The notes under the pieces: model-generated
Told to the model about the DNA's origin: nothing
What the model saw: the letters and a program-made list of their open reading frames with translations, nothing else
Database searches by the model: none
Source of the DNA: Maribacter sp.
Lineage (GTDB): Bacteria > Bacteroidota > Bacteroidia > Flavobacteriales > Flavobacteriaceae
Reading direction: 5' to 3'
DNA: 39,206 nucleotides
Assembly: GCA_022865355.1 (NCBI GenBank)
Contig: JALHST010000237.1
Location: forward strand, 1-39,206
Shown: positions 23,895 through 32,798 of the stretch, piece after piece
How positions within the stretch are numbered: the first letter of the stretch is position 1
Layout: the number at the start of each line of letters is the position of its first letter
Translations under genes and position numbers: made by a program

Positions 23895-25073
23895 ATGCGA
23901 CCCGATCTATTTGAAGCTCCGGATTATTATAACTTGGACGACCTGCTGTCAGAGGAACATAAATTGGTACGTGATGCCGCCCGTCAATGGGTGAAGCGCG
24001 ACATTTCGCCCATCATTGAGGAGTATGCACAAAAAGCCGAATTTCCAAAACAAATTATTGGCGGCTTGGCCGAAATTGGCGCATTCGGTCCTTATATTCC
24101 CCACGAATATGGCGGTGCTGGATTAGATCAAATCAGTTACGGCCTCATCATGCAAGAGATAGAACGGGGTGATAGCGGTGTACGTTCCACGGCTTCTGTA
24201 CAATCTTCCTTGGTTATGTATCCGATATATACCTACGGAACCGAAGAACAACGCAAAAAATTCCTGCCCAAATTGGCCACCGGGGAATACATGGGTTGTT
24301 TCGGATTGACCGAGCCCAATCATGGTTCAAATCCCGGGGGCATGGAAACAAAATTCAAGGATATGGGCGACCATTATCTTTTGAACGGTGCCAAACTTTG
24401 GATATCAAACTCCCCTTTTGCCGATATTGCCATTGTTTGGGCCAAAAATGAAAAAGGAAGAATTCACGGCCTGATCGTCGAACGGGGTATGCCCGGTTTC
24501 TCCACTCCGGAGACCCATAACAAATGGTCCTTACGGGCATCGGCCACTGGGGAATTGATCTTTGACAATGTAAAAGTGCCCAAAGAAAACCTTTTGCCGA
24601 ATAAAAGTGGCTTGGGTGCGCCCCTTGGCTGTTTGGATTCGGCGCGATACGGCATTGCATGGGGGGCCATCGGAGCTGCCATGGACTGCTATGATACCGC
24701 CTTGCGATATGCCAAGGAAAGAACGCAGTTCGGAAAACCCATTGCTGCTTTCCAACTGCAGCAAAAGAAACTGGCAGAAATGATTACCGAGATTACCAAA
24801 GCGCAATTGTTGGCTTTTCGTCTGGGGCAATTAAAGAATGAAGGAAGGGCTACTACAGCGCAGATTTCGATGGCCAAACGAAATAACGTGGATATGGCCA
24901 TTAAAATAGCCCGCGAAGCGCGTCAAGTTTTGGGGGGAATGGGCATTACAGGCGAATACAGCATCATGCGACATATGATGAACCTTGAAAGCGTGATCAC
25001 CTACGAAGGCACACATGATATCCATTTGTTGATTACCGGAGCCGACATTACCGGAATCCCGGCATTTCAGTAA
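23895..25073 (+). CDS. Acyl-CoA dehydrogenase, glutaryl-CoA-dehydrogenase-like
   Basis: A 392-aa FAD-dependent acyl-CoA dehydrogenase. The resemblance to glutaryl-CoA dehydrogenase (GcdH) is strong throughout: VRSTASVQSSLVMYPIYTYG (R97 near the substrate carboxylate pocket), CFGLTEPNHGSNPGGMET (FAD region), RTQFGKPIAAFQLQQ and the C-terminal YEGTHDIH with catalytic E371. Human GCDH places Glu370 in the same motif. It would oxidise glutaryl-CoA or a close dicarboxylyl-CoA and decarboxylate it to crotonyl-CoA, in lysine/tryptophan degradation. It sits behind a Rieske oxygenase, but no other lysine pathway genes are visible. ATG 23895 gives the normal N-terminus. Confidence 0.92.
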   Translation: MRPDLFEAPDYYNLDDLLSEEHKLVRDAARQWVKRDISPIIEEYAQKAEFPKQIIGGLAEIGAFGPYIPHEYGGAGLDQISYGLIMQEIERGDSGVRSTASVQSSLVMYPIYTYGTEEQRKKFLPKLATGEYMGCFGLTEPNHGSNPGGMETKFKDMGDHYLLNGAKLWISNSPFADIAIVWAKNEKGRIHGLIVERGMPGFSTPETHNKWSLRASATGELIFDNVKVPKENLLPNKSGLGAPLGCLDSARYGIAWGAIGAAMDCYDTALRYAKERTQFGKPIAAFQLQQKKLAEMITEITKAQLLAFRLGQLKNEGRATTAQISMAKRNNVDMAIKIAREARQVLGGMGITGEYSIMRHMMNLESVITYEGTHDIHLLITGADITGIPAFQ

Positions 25074-25115
25074 AATATCGCGTTAAAATAGGCGTGAGCA
25101 GACGTAGCGGTTAGA

Positions 25116-25496
25116 CTAGCTTTTCTCATAAACGAGAAACAATTCGTCATCGGCGATATTCGGATTATCCGCAAAAGTTAATTCCAAGACATCATTTTTT
25201 ACGACATACGTAAATTGGGCGCCATTATGCAGGGTAATCAAGTTGCCATTTACCATATAACTTCCTGAGTCGCCACCCAAAAACTGGGGTTGTCCCGAAT
25301 TCGTTACCGTCAGGATACTTCCATAGAACGTGATTTGATGAACACTAAAATCGGTGCCTGGCTCAAAGCCACAGAAACATGCCGCATCGGTAAGGATCCA
25401 CTTTCCTTCAAGTTCAACATTGATGATATCATCATTATCCTTTGAACATGCGGCCATGAGAAGGGCCAGCAGCAGTATGGTGGTTATTCGTTTCAT
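25116..25496 (-). CDS. Small lipoprotein with lipocalin-like domain
   Basis: A 126-aa lipoprotein with a short type II signal peptide, lipobox MAAC (C17). The mature part has WILTDAAC, then ITFYGSILTVTNSG and a late YVVKNDVLELTF, the strand pattern of lipocalin-like (Lipocalin_4-type) proteins common in flavobacteria. Cysteines in ACFCGFEPG near the start of the barrel could be oxidised in the periplasm. Function is unknown; proteins of this type often have paralogues. It is convergent with the acyl-CoA dehydrogenase gene and stands alone. Confidence 0.72.
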   Translation of the reverse strand: MKRITTILLLALLMAACSKDNDDIINVELEGKWILTDAACFCGFEPGTDFSVHQITFYGSILTVTNSGQPQFLGGDSGSYMVNGNLITLHNGAQFTYVVKNDVLELTFADNPNIADDELFLVYEKS

Positions 25497-25862
25497 TTGA
25501 ATAGTGAATGATAAGGGCTTGCCTATCTTTAATTAGAACGGCGAAATAATGAAAGAAGTATGTTGCTAGCAGAAATTTTGGCTTCCAAAAAACAATTTTC
25601 CTGCTTCTTACAACATAAATCAGGGCATTCACATCATTTTATTGTACTCGTCAATTTCTGTGCCTAAGTTTACCATGTAATTAATCAGAAGTAAATTTTT
25701 TCATTTTCATATAGTGTTCTCGTAAAAGAGTCTTGTCGCAACCGATGGGGCTCTTTTTAGTTTGCATCAACCTCGACCATTCCATTAGCAGCGAAGTCAA
25801 GGATTGCTTAACGCCCCAGCCTGATCAATTTCCAGGGAGATCCAAAACAATCCAAGTTATAA
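25497..25862. other. Intergenic stretch, no gene supported
   Basis: 366 bases between the lipoprotein start and the YdeP-like gene stop. I see no protein with recognisable family features. A minus-strand stretch (roughly 25680-25800) is open and reads SLTSLLMEWSRLMQTKKSP followed by IGCDKTLLREH, but lacks a convincing start and may be chance or a relic. A hairpin at 25724-25757 is listed separately. Confidence 0.5.
25724..25757 (-). terminator. Weak hairpin downstream of the YdeP-like gene
   Basis: AAAAGAG (25724-25730) pairs with CTCTTTT (25751-25757), with an inner TCG/CGA pairing. Short T runs flank it on both strands. It is about 105 bases past the molybdoenzyme stop, so it could terminate that transcript, but the stem is interrupted. 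Confidence 0.35.
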
Positions 25863-28166
25863 TCATAACTTAACTCTTTCTAAAATAACCTTGATCGATT
25901 TACTGATGGGGGTTTTGCTACGATCCGCATAATGGTTATGGGGTACCAAGACATTGGTCTCAGGAAAATAGGCGGCCAAATTTCGTCGAGGGATGGTATA
26001 GGGTACGACCAAAAAGTTATACGCTGTTCGATGAATGCCGTCATACCGGCTGATAATATTAACCACGTCCTTTTTGAGTAAGCCCCTTTCTTCCATATCT
26101 CCCTGGTTCATGAACAAAACCCTGCGTTCATTGTATACCCCTCGGTACCGGTCATCCAACCCGTAAATGGTCGTATTGAATTGATCGTGTGATCGAATGG
26201 TCATCAACATATATTCGTCTTCCTTTAGGTGATGCTCGGGCAGTTTGTTCAAGGTGATTCGGGCCTTTCCATTCGGCAATCCACTAAAATCGAGTGCACG
26301 TACATTGTTGGGCAAATAATATCCGACCCCTTTTGACTGTTCACTGGTCCGCTCAAAACCTTTGGCGATCAAATCGATATATTCGCGAATCAGGCTGTAA
26401 TCAGTCCCCAAGGATTTCCAATCTACCGAGTGTTTGCCCTTAAAATAGGTATCGGCGATTTCGGCAATGAGTTCAGGTTCGCTTTTTAAAGCATCGGAAG
26501 CTGGTTTTAACAGACCTCTCGATTGTCGCACCCTGCCCATGCTGTTTTCGACCGTAAAATAACGCAGTCGACCCTCTCTCATATCTTTTTCCGAACGACC
26601 GAGTGTTGGCAATATCAGCGCCGTTTTTCCGGCGACCAAATGGGTCCGGTTCAACTTGGTGCTGATTTGCACGGTTAAACTGCATCTTTGAAGCGCCTCG
26701 GCCGTATATTCGGTGTCGGATGCCGCCATGAGAAAATTACCTCCCAGGGCCATAAATACTTTTGCCTCTCCTTCATACATCGCCCGCATACAACCCACCG
26801 TATCAACCCCTTCTTCCGTTGGCGGTTTAAAGCCCAGATGTTGTTCTATCCGCTCGTTCATTTCCTGATCCACAAAATGCATGATGCCCACACTGCGATC
26901 CCCTTGTACATTGCTATGGCCCCGAACAGGACAGGTGCCGGCATGCGGCTTCCCCAACGCCCCTTTTAGCAACAAAAGATTTACGTACTCGCGAATATTC
27001 TCTACCCCATTTTTATGTTGCGTCAGTCCCATCGCCCAACAAATTATGATTTTGGATTTGTGTGATAACAAGGCCACCGCCTCTTCGACTTTGTTTGGGT
27101 CGACACCACACAGTCGTAATAATTCTTGATCATCATAGGTTGTAAGATCTTCCAATAGGCCCTTATAGCCCTCGGTATATTTTGAGATGAATTCATGGTC
27201 GAAGACCGAATTATCGAAGGCATCCAAATCGGCCAATTTCTTGATAAGCAATTTGACCAATGCAACATCCTGGTTGATGTTTATCGGCAAATGCAGGTCG
27301 GCCAGACTATCGCCAGACCCTATCCATCCATTGAGTTGCTGGGGATTCTTAAAATTTACAAGCCCTGTTTCCTCCAGCGGATTGATACTAATGATCTTGC
27401 CCCCGTTCTCCTTACATTTCTGCAATGCGGACAGCATACGGGGATGGTTCGTTCCTGGATTTTGTCCTGCGACGATGATTAACTCGGCCCCGTAAAGATC
27501 TTCCAAGGTTACCGAACCTTTCCCAATTCCCAAGGTTTCACTCAAGGCCACTCCACTACTTTCATGACACATATTGGAACAATCGGGCATGTTGTTGGTT
27601 CCAAAGGCACGGGCGAAAATTCCGTATAAAAAGGCGGCTTCGTTGCTAGAACGGCCCGAGGTATAAAAAATGGCCTCGTTGGGAGAAGCTAATTGCCGCA
27701 GTTCGTTCGCAATTAGTTCATAGGCATCCTTCCAAGCAATCGGTTCATAAAATATGCTCCCAGGTCTTAGGACCAAAGGTGCCACCAAACGTCCGAATTT
27801 GTTTAGTTCATAGTCGGTAAGCAAAGAAAGTTCCTCGATCGAATGCTGGCTGAAAAAATCGGCACCAATATGTGAGGTCGTGGCCTCATCGGCCAGGGCC
27901 TTTGCCCCGTTTTCGCAATATTCGGCAATCTTGGATGGTTTTTCGGGATCTGGCCATGCACAACTTGGGCAGTCAAAACCCTCTTGCTGGTTCATCTCAA
28001 GTAAGGCGCGCATAGACCGTACGATCCCCATTTCCTTAAAACTGTGCCGCAGTGCCTCCTTGACCCCTAAAAGTCCGGCCGCCGTGCGCACCGGTTCCTT
28101 AATTTCAAGCCCGGTAAAATCCTGATTTCCGCGGATCGAAACGTTTCTACGAAATTTTTGTTGCAT
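25863..28166 (-). CDS. YdeP/FdhF-family molybdopterin oxidoreductase
   Basis: A 767-residue protein from ATG 28166; the longer frame from 28259 adds 31 residues that do not match the family. It matches the YdeP group of formate-dehydrogenase-like enzymes over its full length: GFDCPSCAWPDP (C66, C69) and C84 in CENGAKA, YTSGRSSNEAAFLY, DCSNMCHESSG with C200 where related enzymes place the Mo-ligating Cys/SeCys, GHNPGTNHPRML-type (here GQNPGTNHPRML), CPVRGHSNVQGDRSVGI, and a C-terminal molybdopterin-dinucleotide domain (TIRSHDQFNTTIYGLDDRYRGV). YdeP is linked to acid resistance in E. coli, but its reaction is unclear. No FdhD or accessory subunit is adjacent. It lacks a Tat signal, so it is probably cytoplasmic. 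Confidence 0.92.
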   Translation of the reverse strand: MQQKFRRNVSIRGNQDFTGLEIKEPVRTAAGLLGVKEALRHSFKEMGIVRSMRALLEMNQQEGFDCPSCAWPDPEKPSKIAEYCENGAKALADEATTSHIGADFFSQHSIEELSLLTDYELNKFGRLVAPLVLRPGSIFYEPIAWKDAYELIANELRQLASPNEAIFYTSGRSSNEAAFLYGIFARAFGTNNMPDCSNMCHESSGVALSETLGIGKGSVTLEDLYGAELIIVAGQNPGTNHPRMLSALQKCKENGGKIISINPLEETGLVNFKNPQQLNGWIGSGDSLADLHLPININQDVALVKLLIKKLADLDAFDNSVFDHEFISKYTEGYKGLLEDLTTYDDQELLRLCGVDPNKVEEAVALLSHKSKIIICWAMGLTQHKNGVENIREYVNLLLLKGALGKPHAGTCPVRGHSNVQGDRSVGIMHFVDQEMNERIEQHLGFKPPTEEGVDTVGCMRAMYEGEAKVFMALGGNFLMAASDTEYTAEALQRCSLTVQISTKLNRTHLVAGKTALILPTLGRSEKDMREGRLRYFTVENSMGRVRQSRGLLKPASDALKSEPELIAEIADTYFKGKHSVDWKSLGTDYSLIREYIDLIAKGFERTSEQSKGVGYYLPNNVRALDFSGLPNGKARITLNKLPEHHLKEDEYMLMTIRSHDQFNTTIYGLDDRYRGVYNERRVLFMNQGDMEERGLLKKDVVNIISRYDGIHRTAYNFLVVPYTIPRRNLAAYFPETNVLVPHNHYADRSKTPISKSIKVILERVKL

Positions 28167-28333
28167 TCCTAAAGATAACTTTATTTGGCAATCGAAGCAA
28201 CAACTGGGCCCAGCCTGTTTTTTAAAACACGCAGCAGAAAACGACCTATTTGCATCCAAAGATGGGTCTATAGTTTACTTTTAAATTAATTTGTTACTTT
28301 TAGTCGTATTCATTCAAAACAAAAACCGTATTC

Positions 28334-29140
28334 ATGTATGCTACCCAGGCAAGTACTAGAGAAATGATTACCAGAATCGTCATGTTCGTGATACTTTTGA
28401 CCAGTATACTATCTTGTCGGGACAACACCCCCAATGCCAATAATTCGGTCGCTGAGCAAGAAGAAGGTTTCGAACCAATCTTCGATGGAAAGACCTTGCT
28501 ACACTGGGAAGGGGACCCTGGCTACTGGCGGGTGGAAAATGGGAATCTGGTCGGTGAAATTACCCCGCACAATCTCTTAAAAACAAACACTTTTGTCATC
28601 TACGCCGGCGAAATACCAAAAGATTTTGAACTAAAAATGGACTTTCGAATTACCGAAGATGGGAACAGCGGTATCAACTATCGCAGCGAGTTACTAGATA
28701 CCATTCCCTTTGCCTTGCGGGGCTATCAAGCCGATATTGATGGAAAAAATAGATATACCGGTCAAAACTACGAAGAGCGGAAACGCACCACCCTAGCATA
28801 TCGGGGTGAAAAGGCCGAGATTTCATCCCAGGTCAATCCGGGCACCCCGGGATCCCTTTTCACCAATATAATGAACAATGCCTGGCAAATTAGAAAGGTT
28901 GTGGACTCACTTGGAAATGCCGATTCCTTACGCGCTAAAATACGTTCCGGGGATTGGAACGAAATACACCTTATTATACGAGGCAATGATCTGCAGCATT
29001 TTATCAACGGCGTTTTGATGAGCGAGGTAATCGACAATGACAGTATCAATAGAAGCTATAACGGGAAGCTGGGAATGCAGGTGCACGTAGGGCCCCCTAT
29101 GAAAGTAGAGTACCGCAATATTAGGCTGAAAAAACTATAA
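28334..29140 (+). CDS. DUF1080 (3-keto-disaccharide hydrolase-like) lipoprotein
   Basis: A 268-aa lipoprotein of the DUF1080 family (Pfam name 3-keto-disaccharide hydrolase), a concanavalin-like jelly roll. A signal peptide ends in lipobox ILSC (C28 from ATG 28334, or C18 if ATG 28364 is used). The family blocks are EPIFDGKTLLHWEG near the mature N-terminus, NSGINYRSEL centrally, and the C-terminal YNGKLGMQVHVGPPMKVEYRNIRLKKL. Members are frequent in Planctomycetes and Bacteroidota and are tied to 3-keto-glycoside processing, although only a few have been tested. It is exported and anchored, in agreement with periplasmic sugar chemistry. It is divergent from the YdeP-like gene and is followed 165 nt later by a PhyH gene. 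Confidence 0.9.
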   Translation: MYATQASTREMITRIVMFVILLTSILSCRDNTPNANNSVAEQEEGFEPIFDGKTLLHWEGDPGYWRVENGNLVGEITPHNLLKTNTFVIYAGEIPKDFELKMDFRITEDGNSGINYRSELLDTIPFALRGYQADIDGKNRYTGQNYEERKRTTLAYRGEKAEISSQVNPGTPGSLFTNIMNNAWQIRKVVDSLGNADSLRAKIRSGDWNEIHLIIRGNDLQHFINGVLMSEVIDNDSINRSYNGKLGMQVHVGPPMKVEYRNIRLKKL

Positions 29141-29305
29141 CCATGAAAGCCTTGGCGGAGATAACCAGAATCACTGGCATTCGCTAAAAAGAAGATTGCA
29201 ATATGCTAGTTGAAATGGTTTTATTTGCTAATTTTAAGTGCTTCCGCGTCATAATCCTAGGAATGCAAACTACTAAATAAACCTACGCACATAACGATTC
29301 CCATC

Positions 29306-30130
29306 ATGTTGACAAAGGCACAACTAAAAACTTACCAAAGCGACGGTTACCTATTGCTAAAGAACTTATTTGACAAAGAAGAAATTGGCCTATTAAAAGA
29401 AGCTGCGATGCACGACCGAGAGTTAGATCGCCGCTCTTACGGTCGGGCCGATGGAGAAGGCGGTACGGTTCGACTATCGATTTGGAACCATCCCGGAAAC
29501 AACATTTATGGTATGTTTGCCAGAAGTGCCCGAATTGTCGAAGCCGCCGAAGATTTGTTGGGCGGCGAAGTGTATCATTACCATTCTAAAATGATCCTGA
29601 AGGATGCCAAGGTCGGCGGCGCTTGGACCTGGCATCAAGATTATGGCTATTGGTATAATTTTGGCTTGTTACAACCTTTACTAACCAGTGTTACCATCGC
29701 GGTAGATAAGGCCACCAAGGAGAATGGCTGCCTACAGGTCTTGAAAGGCTCGCATACCATGGGCCGTGTTGACCATGCATTGAAGGGCGATCAGGCCGGT
29801 GCCGATATGGAACGCGTGAACGAGGCCTTGAAGAAATTTCCACTGGTATATTGTGAAATGGAGCCAGGGGATGCTATGTTCTTTGATTGTAATATTTTGC
29901 ACCGCTCGGATCAAAACCGTTCGGAGAATGCGCGATGGTCTTTGATATGTTGTTATAATGCCGCCAGGAACAACCCATATAAAGAGAGTCAACATGCAAG
30001 TTATACCCCTTTGGTAAAGGTCGGGGATGATGCCATTAAGAGCTCTGCTTTAAAAGGATTTGAAAAAGAATCGCAATCAGATTGGGTATCGCCGGAAAGC
30101 GATAAAACGATTGAAAAACTAAAGTCCTAA
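29306..30130 (+). CDS. PhyH-family 2-oxoglutarate/Fe(II) dioxygenase
   Basis: A 274-aa phytanoyl-CoA dioxygenase-like protein of the double-stranded beta-helix fold. The iron-binding facial triad is H110 and D112 (WTWHQDYGYWYN) with H199 (NILHRSDQN); R210 (ENARWSL) is the likely 2-oxoglutarate anchor. CLQVLKGSHTMGRVDH is typical of the PhyH core. It would hydroxylate a small substrate at the expense of 2-oxoglutarate and oxygen. There is no signal peptide. Its stop codon overlaps that of the convergent Gfo/Idh gene (TAA 30128-30130 versus TAG on the minus strand at 30127-30129). Substrates in this family are very diverse, including ectoine and methylated or fatty acyl compounds, and cannot be assigned here. 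Confidence 0.9.
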   Translation: MLTKAQLKTYQSDGYLLLKNLFDKEEIGLLKEAAMHDRELDRRSYGRADGEGGTVRLSIWNHPGNNIYGMFARSARIVEAAEDLLGGEVYHYHSKMILKDAKVGGAWTWHQDYGYWYNFGLLQPLLTSVTIAVDKATKENGCLQVLKGSHTMGRVDHALKGDQAGADMERVNEALKKFPLVYCEMEPGDAMFFDCNILHRSDQNRSENARWSLICCYNAARNNPYKESQHASYTPLVKVGDDAIKSSALKGFEKESQSDWVSPESDKTIEKLKS

Positions 30131-31317
30131 CGAAATATTCTTTGTGACACTTCACCAGTTAGCTTATTCTTTAAAATAACTTTGGTGTCCCCGTTGGGCA
30201 ATTTCTCCTCTTTTATCAAGTAATGGTCCGCATCATAGGTCGTCAATTCATTTTGTGCCTCTGTAATCTCATCGCCACGCCAATCCTCGAGCAGCACCGG
30301 TTCCCATAATTTGGATTTGGCCGATGCATAAGCGGCGTCCAAAATGGCATTGACCACGTACCCGTCATAAAATGTTTCCTGTGGTTGACGGTTTTCCTCA
30401 ATGGCCGAGAACATATCGGTAAACATATTTGGGTATCCGAGTTCATGGGCTTCATCACCAACAGGAAATAGCCACCCCTTGTTCACCTCTGCTTTTTCGG
30501 CTACATAGCCACTACCCATCCCCGTGGTGAACATTTCAAAACCGGTACGTAGGAAGCTATTGATCCAGATGGTCCCTTCGGTGCCCATAACCTCATCACG
30601 AAGATCCATCCCGCCTCGAAAGGCCCAACTTACTTCGAATTGGCCAATGGCACCATTGGCATACTTCACTAGGCCGATGGCATGATCTTCAGCCTCTATG
30701 GGATGTACCTGGGTATCGGCCCAGCACATGACCTCCAAAGGTCTGATGTTCTTGCCAATAAAATTTCTGCTAATCTCAACGCAATGACATCCGAGATCGA
30801 TCAGGGCACCACCCCCTGATTTTTCCTTGTCCCAAAACCAAGCACTATGGGGTCCGGGATGGGTTTCCCTTGACTTTGCCCAAAGCACCCTGCCGATAGT
30901 GCCTTTGCGAATGCTCTCTACCGATTTCAAAAATTTGGGGGTATAGCATAGATCTTCAAGGTATCCGCCGAATATTCCTGCGGTTTCGACGCTATCGAGC
31001 ATACGTTTGGCCTCTTTGGCATTACGGCCCAAGGGCTTCGTGCAGATAACGTGCTTTTTGGCCAAGGCACATTGCGTAACCGCTAGTTCGTGCAAGTCGT
31101 TGGGCAAGGCGATCAAGACTACTTCTACTTGCGGATGTTCGATGGCCGCCTGCATTGAATCGGTGTGGTGCGCCACCCCATAGTCATCGGCAAGGCGTTT
31201 GGCATTTTTAATGTCACGTGAATAGACCGTTACAAGTTCATCCTTTCTTCTTTGCGCGTGCAACGACTCGGCATAAAAACGGGCAATAAATCCCGAACCT
31301 AACATGGCTATTTTCAT
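30127..31317 (-). CDS. Gfo/Idh/MocA-family oxidoreductase
   Basis: A 396-aa NAD(P)-dependent oxidoreductase. Residues 1-20 show the Rossmann loop (GSGFIARFYAES). K94 and P95 (CTKPLG) form the EKP-like catalytic motif, and D174/H178 in ALIDLGCHCVEI match the catalytic Asp and His of the second domain. No signal peptide is seen, so it is probably cytoplasmic. Such enzymes oxidise inositols, glucose-fructose pairs or the C3 of glycosides. It is the third gene of a minus-strand set with DUF1549/1553 (32799-35633) and DUF1501 (31359-32795), 41 nt after DUF1501, which is unusual company and suggests a sugar-linked role for the whole set. The C-terminal tail (YLIKEEKLPNGDTKVILKNK) is longer than in compact members. 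Confidence 0.9.
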   Translation of the reverse strand: MKIAMLGSGFIARFYAESLHAQRRKDELVTVYSRDIKNAKRLADDYGVAHHTDSMQAAIEHPQVEVVLIALPNDLHELAVTQCALAKKHVICTKPLGRNAKEAKRMLDSVETAGIFGGYLEDLCYTPKFLKSVESIRKGTIGRVLWAKSRETHPGPHSAWFWDKEKSGGGALIDLGCHCVEISRNFIGKNIRPLEVMCWADTQVHPIEAEDHAIGLVKYANGAIGQFEVSWAFRGGMDLRDEVMGTEGTIWINSFLRTGFEMFTTGMGSGYVAEKAEVNKGWLFPVGDEAHELGYPNMFTDMFSAIEENRQPQETFYDGYVVNAILDAAYASAKSKLWEPVLLEDWRGDEITEAQNELTTYDADHYLIKEEKLPNGDTKVILKNKLTGEVSQRIFR

Positions 31318-31358
31318 GTCTCTATTATTTTATTTAGGGAAGGGCCGAAGCCCTTGGT

Positions 31359-32795
31359 TTATCCAAACAAATCCAGCACAGGTTTCCCCATTCCGTCTGG
31401 GGTCGTATAAAAGGGCCTTCCTTCAATGGTATAATGTGTTTCAGGAGGTATGCCCAGGGCATGGTAGATGGTCTGATGCACCTGGTCGATGACCACAGGG
31501 TTTTCAATAGAGGCACAGGGTCTTTCATCGGCCGTTTTGCCATATACCAAACCCTTTTTAATCCCTCCGCCCCACATGAGTATGGAACTTCCATTGGTAA
31601 AATGCCGGTGCATACCATAAAATTTTTCATTCTCTATAATATCAGGCTGATCCACTTGGTCTTGGACCAATTCCCCCGGTCTTCCCTCCATAATGGCATC
31701 ACGACTGAATTCACTGGCCAAGATGATCAATGTTCTATCGAGGTGTCCTGATTTCTCCAAATCAATTATTAATTGGGCGATCGGCCGATCGATCAATTCT
31801 TTCATTTTTACGGTACGGGTGTGACCGTTTTCGTGGGTATCCCATCCCAAAAAGGGCTCATACTCAGTAGAAACACTTATAAACCGAGCGCCATTCATAG
31901 CCAACCGCTTAGCCATCAGACAGCCCAAGCCAAATCTACCCGTGTTATAGGTGTCATATACTTCCTTGGGTTCTTGCGACAAATCGAAAACCTTGGCCTC
32001 TGGAGAGTGCAGTAAACGGTACGATTGCTCCATCGAACGCATCAAAGATTCCCTTTGATAATCGCTTCCCGCTTCCATTATCTTGTTTTGATTGGCCAAT
32101 TCCTTATATAACTTAAATCGGGCCTCAAACCTTTTAAGCGACATTCCCTGAGGCGGCCGAACACTGTCCAGCCCTCCAGAAGGGTCCGGAATGAGGAACG
32201 GGCCGAATTCACTTCCCAAAAAACCGGCCGAATGAAAAGCCTTCAACTCTTCCGCTTCTCCTACGGTAAACCGTTGACCCATGGCAATAAAGGGCGGAAT
32301 GACCGGATTGGCGGGTCCCAGTTCCTTAGCGATCCACGCACCAATGTGCGGTGCTTGTACCGACTGCGGTGGCTCGTAGCAGGTATGCCAGTGGTATTGG
32401 TGCCTCGTGTGTAGGATGTGGCCCAGGTCGGCCGATTTGTAGGAATGTATTATGGCCCCTTTATCCATGACTCCTCCTATAGACGCGAGCCCTTGAGAAA
32501 AATCAAGTCCATCTACAACGGTCGGCACTTTCGGAAAGGTGCTCAGCACCCGCTTGCTCTCGACCCCTTTCTTATAAGGTACATAGGCCTTCGGGTCAAA
32601 AGTTTCGGTATGCGCCATGCCGCCTGCCATCCATAGCAAAATGACCGTATCGGCGGTTGCGGGTATTTTTGGAAACCGAGGGGTACAGGAGCTCAAAAAG
32701 CTGGTCAATGGTATGGTTGTCGCCGAAGCGGCAATACTTGCGGCCGTCATTTTTTTTATAAAATCCCTACGTAGGTTTTGTGTTTCCATGACCAT
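31359..32795 (-). CDS. DUF1501 family protein, Tat-exported
   Basis: A 478-aa protein of DUF1501, an alkaline-phosphatase/sulfatase-superfamily fold abundant in Planctomycetes. The N-terminus has a twin-arginine-like signal (NLRRDFIKKMTAASIAASA) and then a Cys within SFLSSCTPRF that could also act as a lipobox. Early GGMAHTETFDPK and a late GWDTHENG together with RTLIILASEFSRD are the family hallmarks. It carries no sulfatase formylglycine motif, and its chemical function is unknown. It starts 3 nt after the DUF1549/1553 gene stop, the usual paired arrangement, so the two are probably translated together and may act on the same envelope substrate. ATG 32795 was chosen; ATG 32789 is an alternative. 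Confidence 0.92.
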   Translation of the reverse strand: MVMETQNLRRDFIKKMTAASIAASATTIPLTSFLSSCTPRFPKIPATADTVILLWMAGGMAHTETFDPKAYVPYKKGVESKRVLSTFPKVPTVVDGLDFSQGLASIGGVMDKGAIIHSYKSADLGHILHTRHQYHWHTCYEPPQSVQAPHIGAWIAKELGPANPVIPPFIAMGQRFTVGEAEELKAFHSAGFLGSEFGPFLIPDPSGGLDSVRPPQGMSLKRFEARFKLYKELANQNKIMEAGSDYQRESLMRSMEQSYRLLHSPEAKVFDLSQEPKEVYDTYNTGRFGLGCLMAKRLAMNGARFISVSTEYEPFLGWDTHENGHTRTVKMKELIDRPIAQLIIDLEKSGHLDRTLIILASEFSRDAIMEGRPGELVQDQVDQPDIIENEKFYGMHRHFTNGSSILMWGGGIKKGLVYGKTADERPCASIENPVVIDQVHQTIYHALGIPPETHYTIEGRPFYTTPDGMGKPVLDLFG

Positions 32796-32798
32796 TGC

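Noticed and set aside
28167-28259. 31-residue extension of the YdeP-like enzyme with several cysteines
   Set aside because: The cysteine pattern does not match the [4Fe-4S] motif of formate dehydrogenases and YdeP relatives start near the later ATG.
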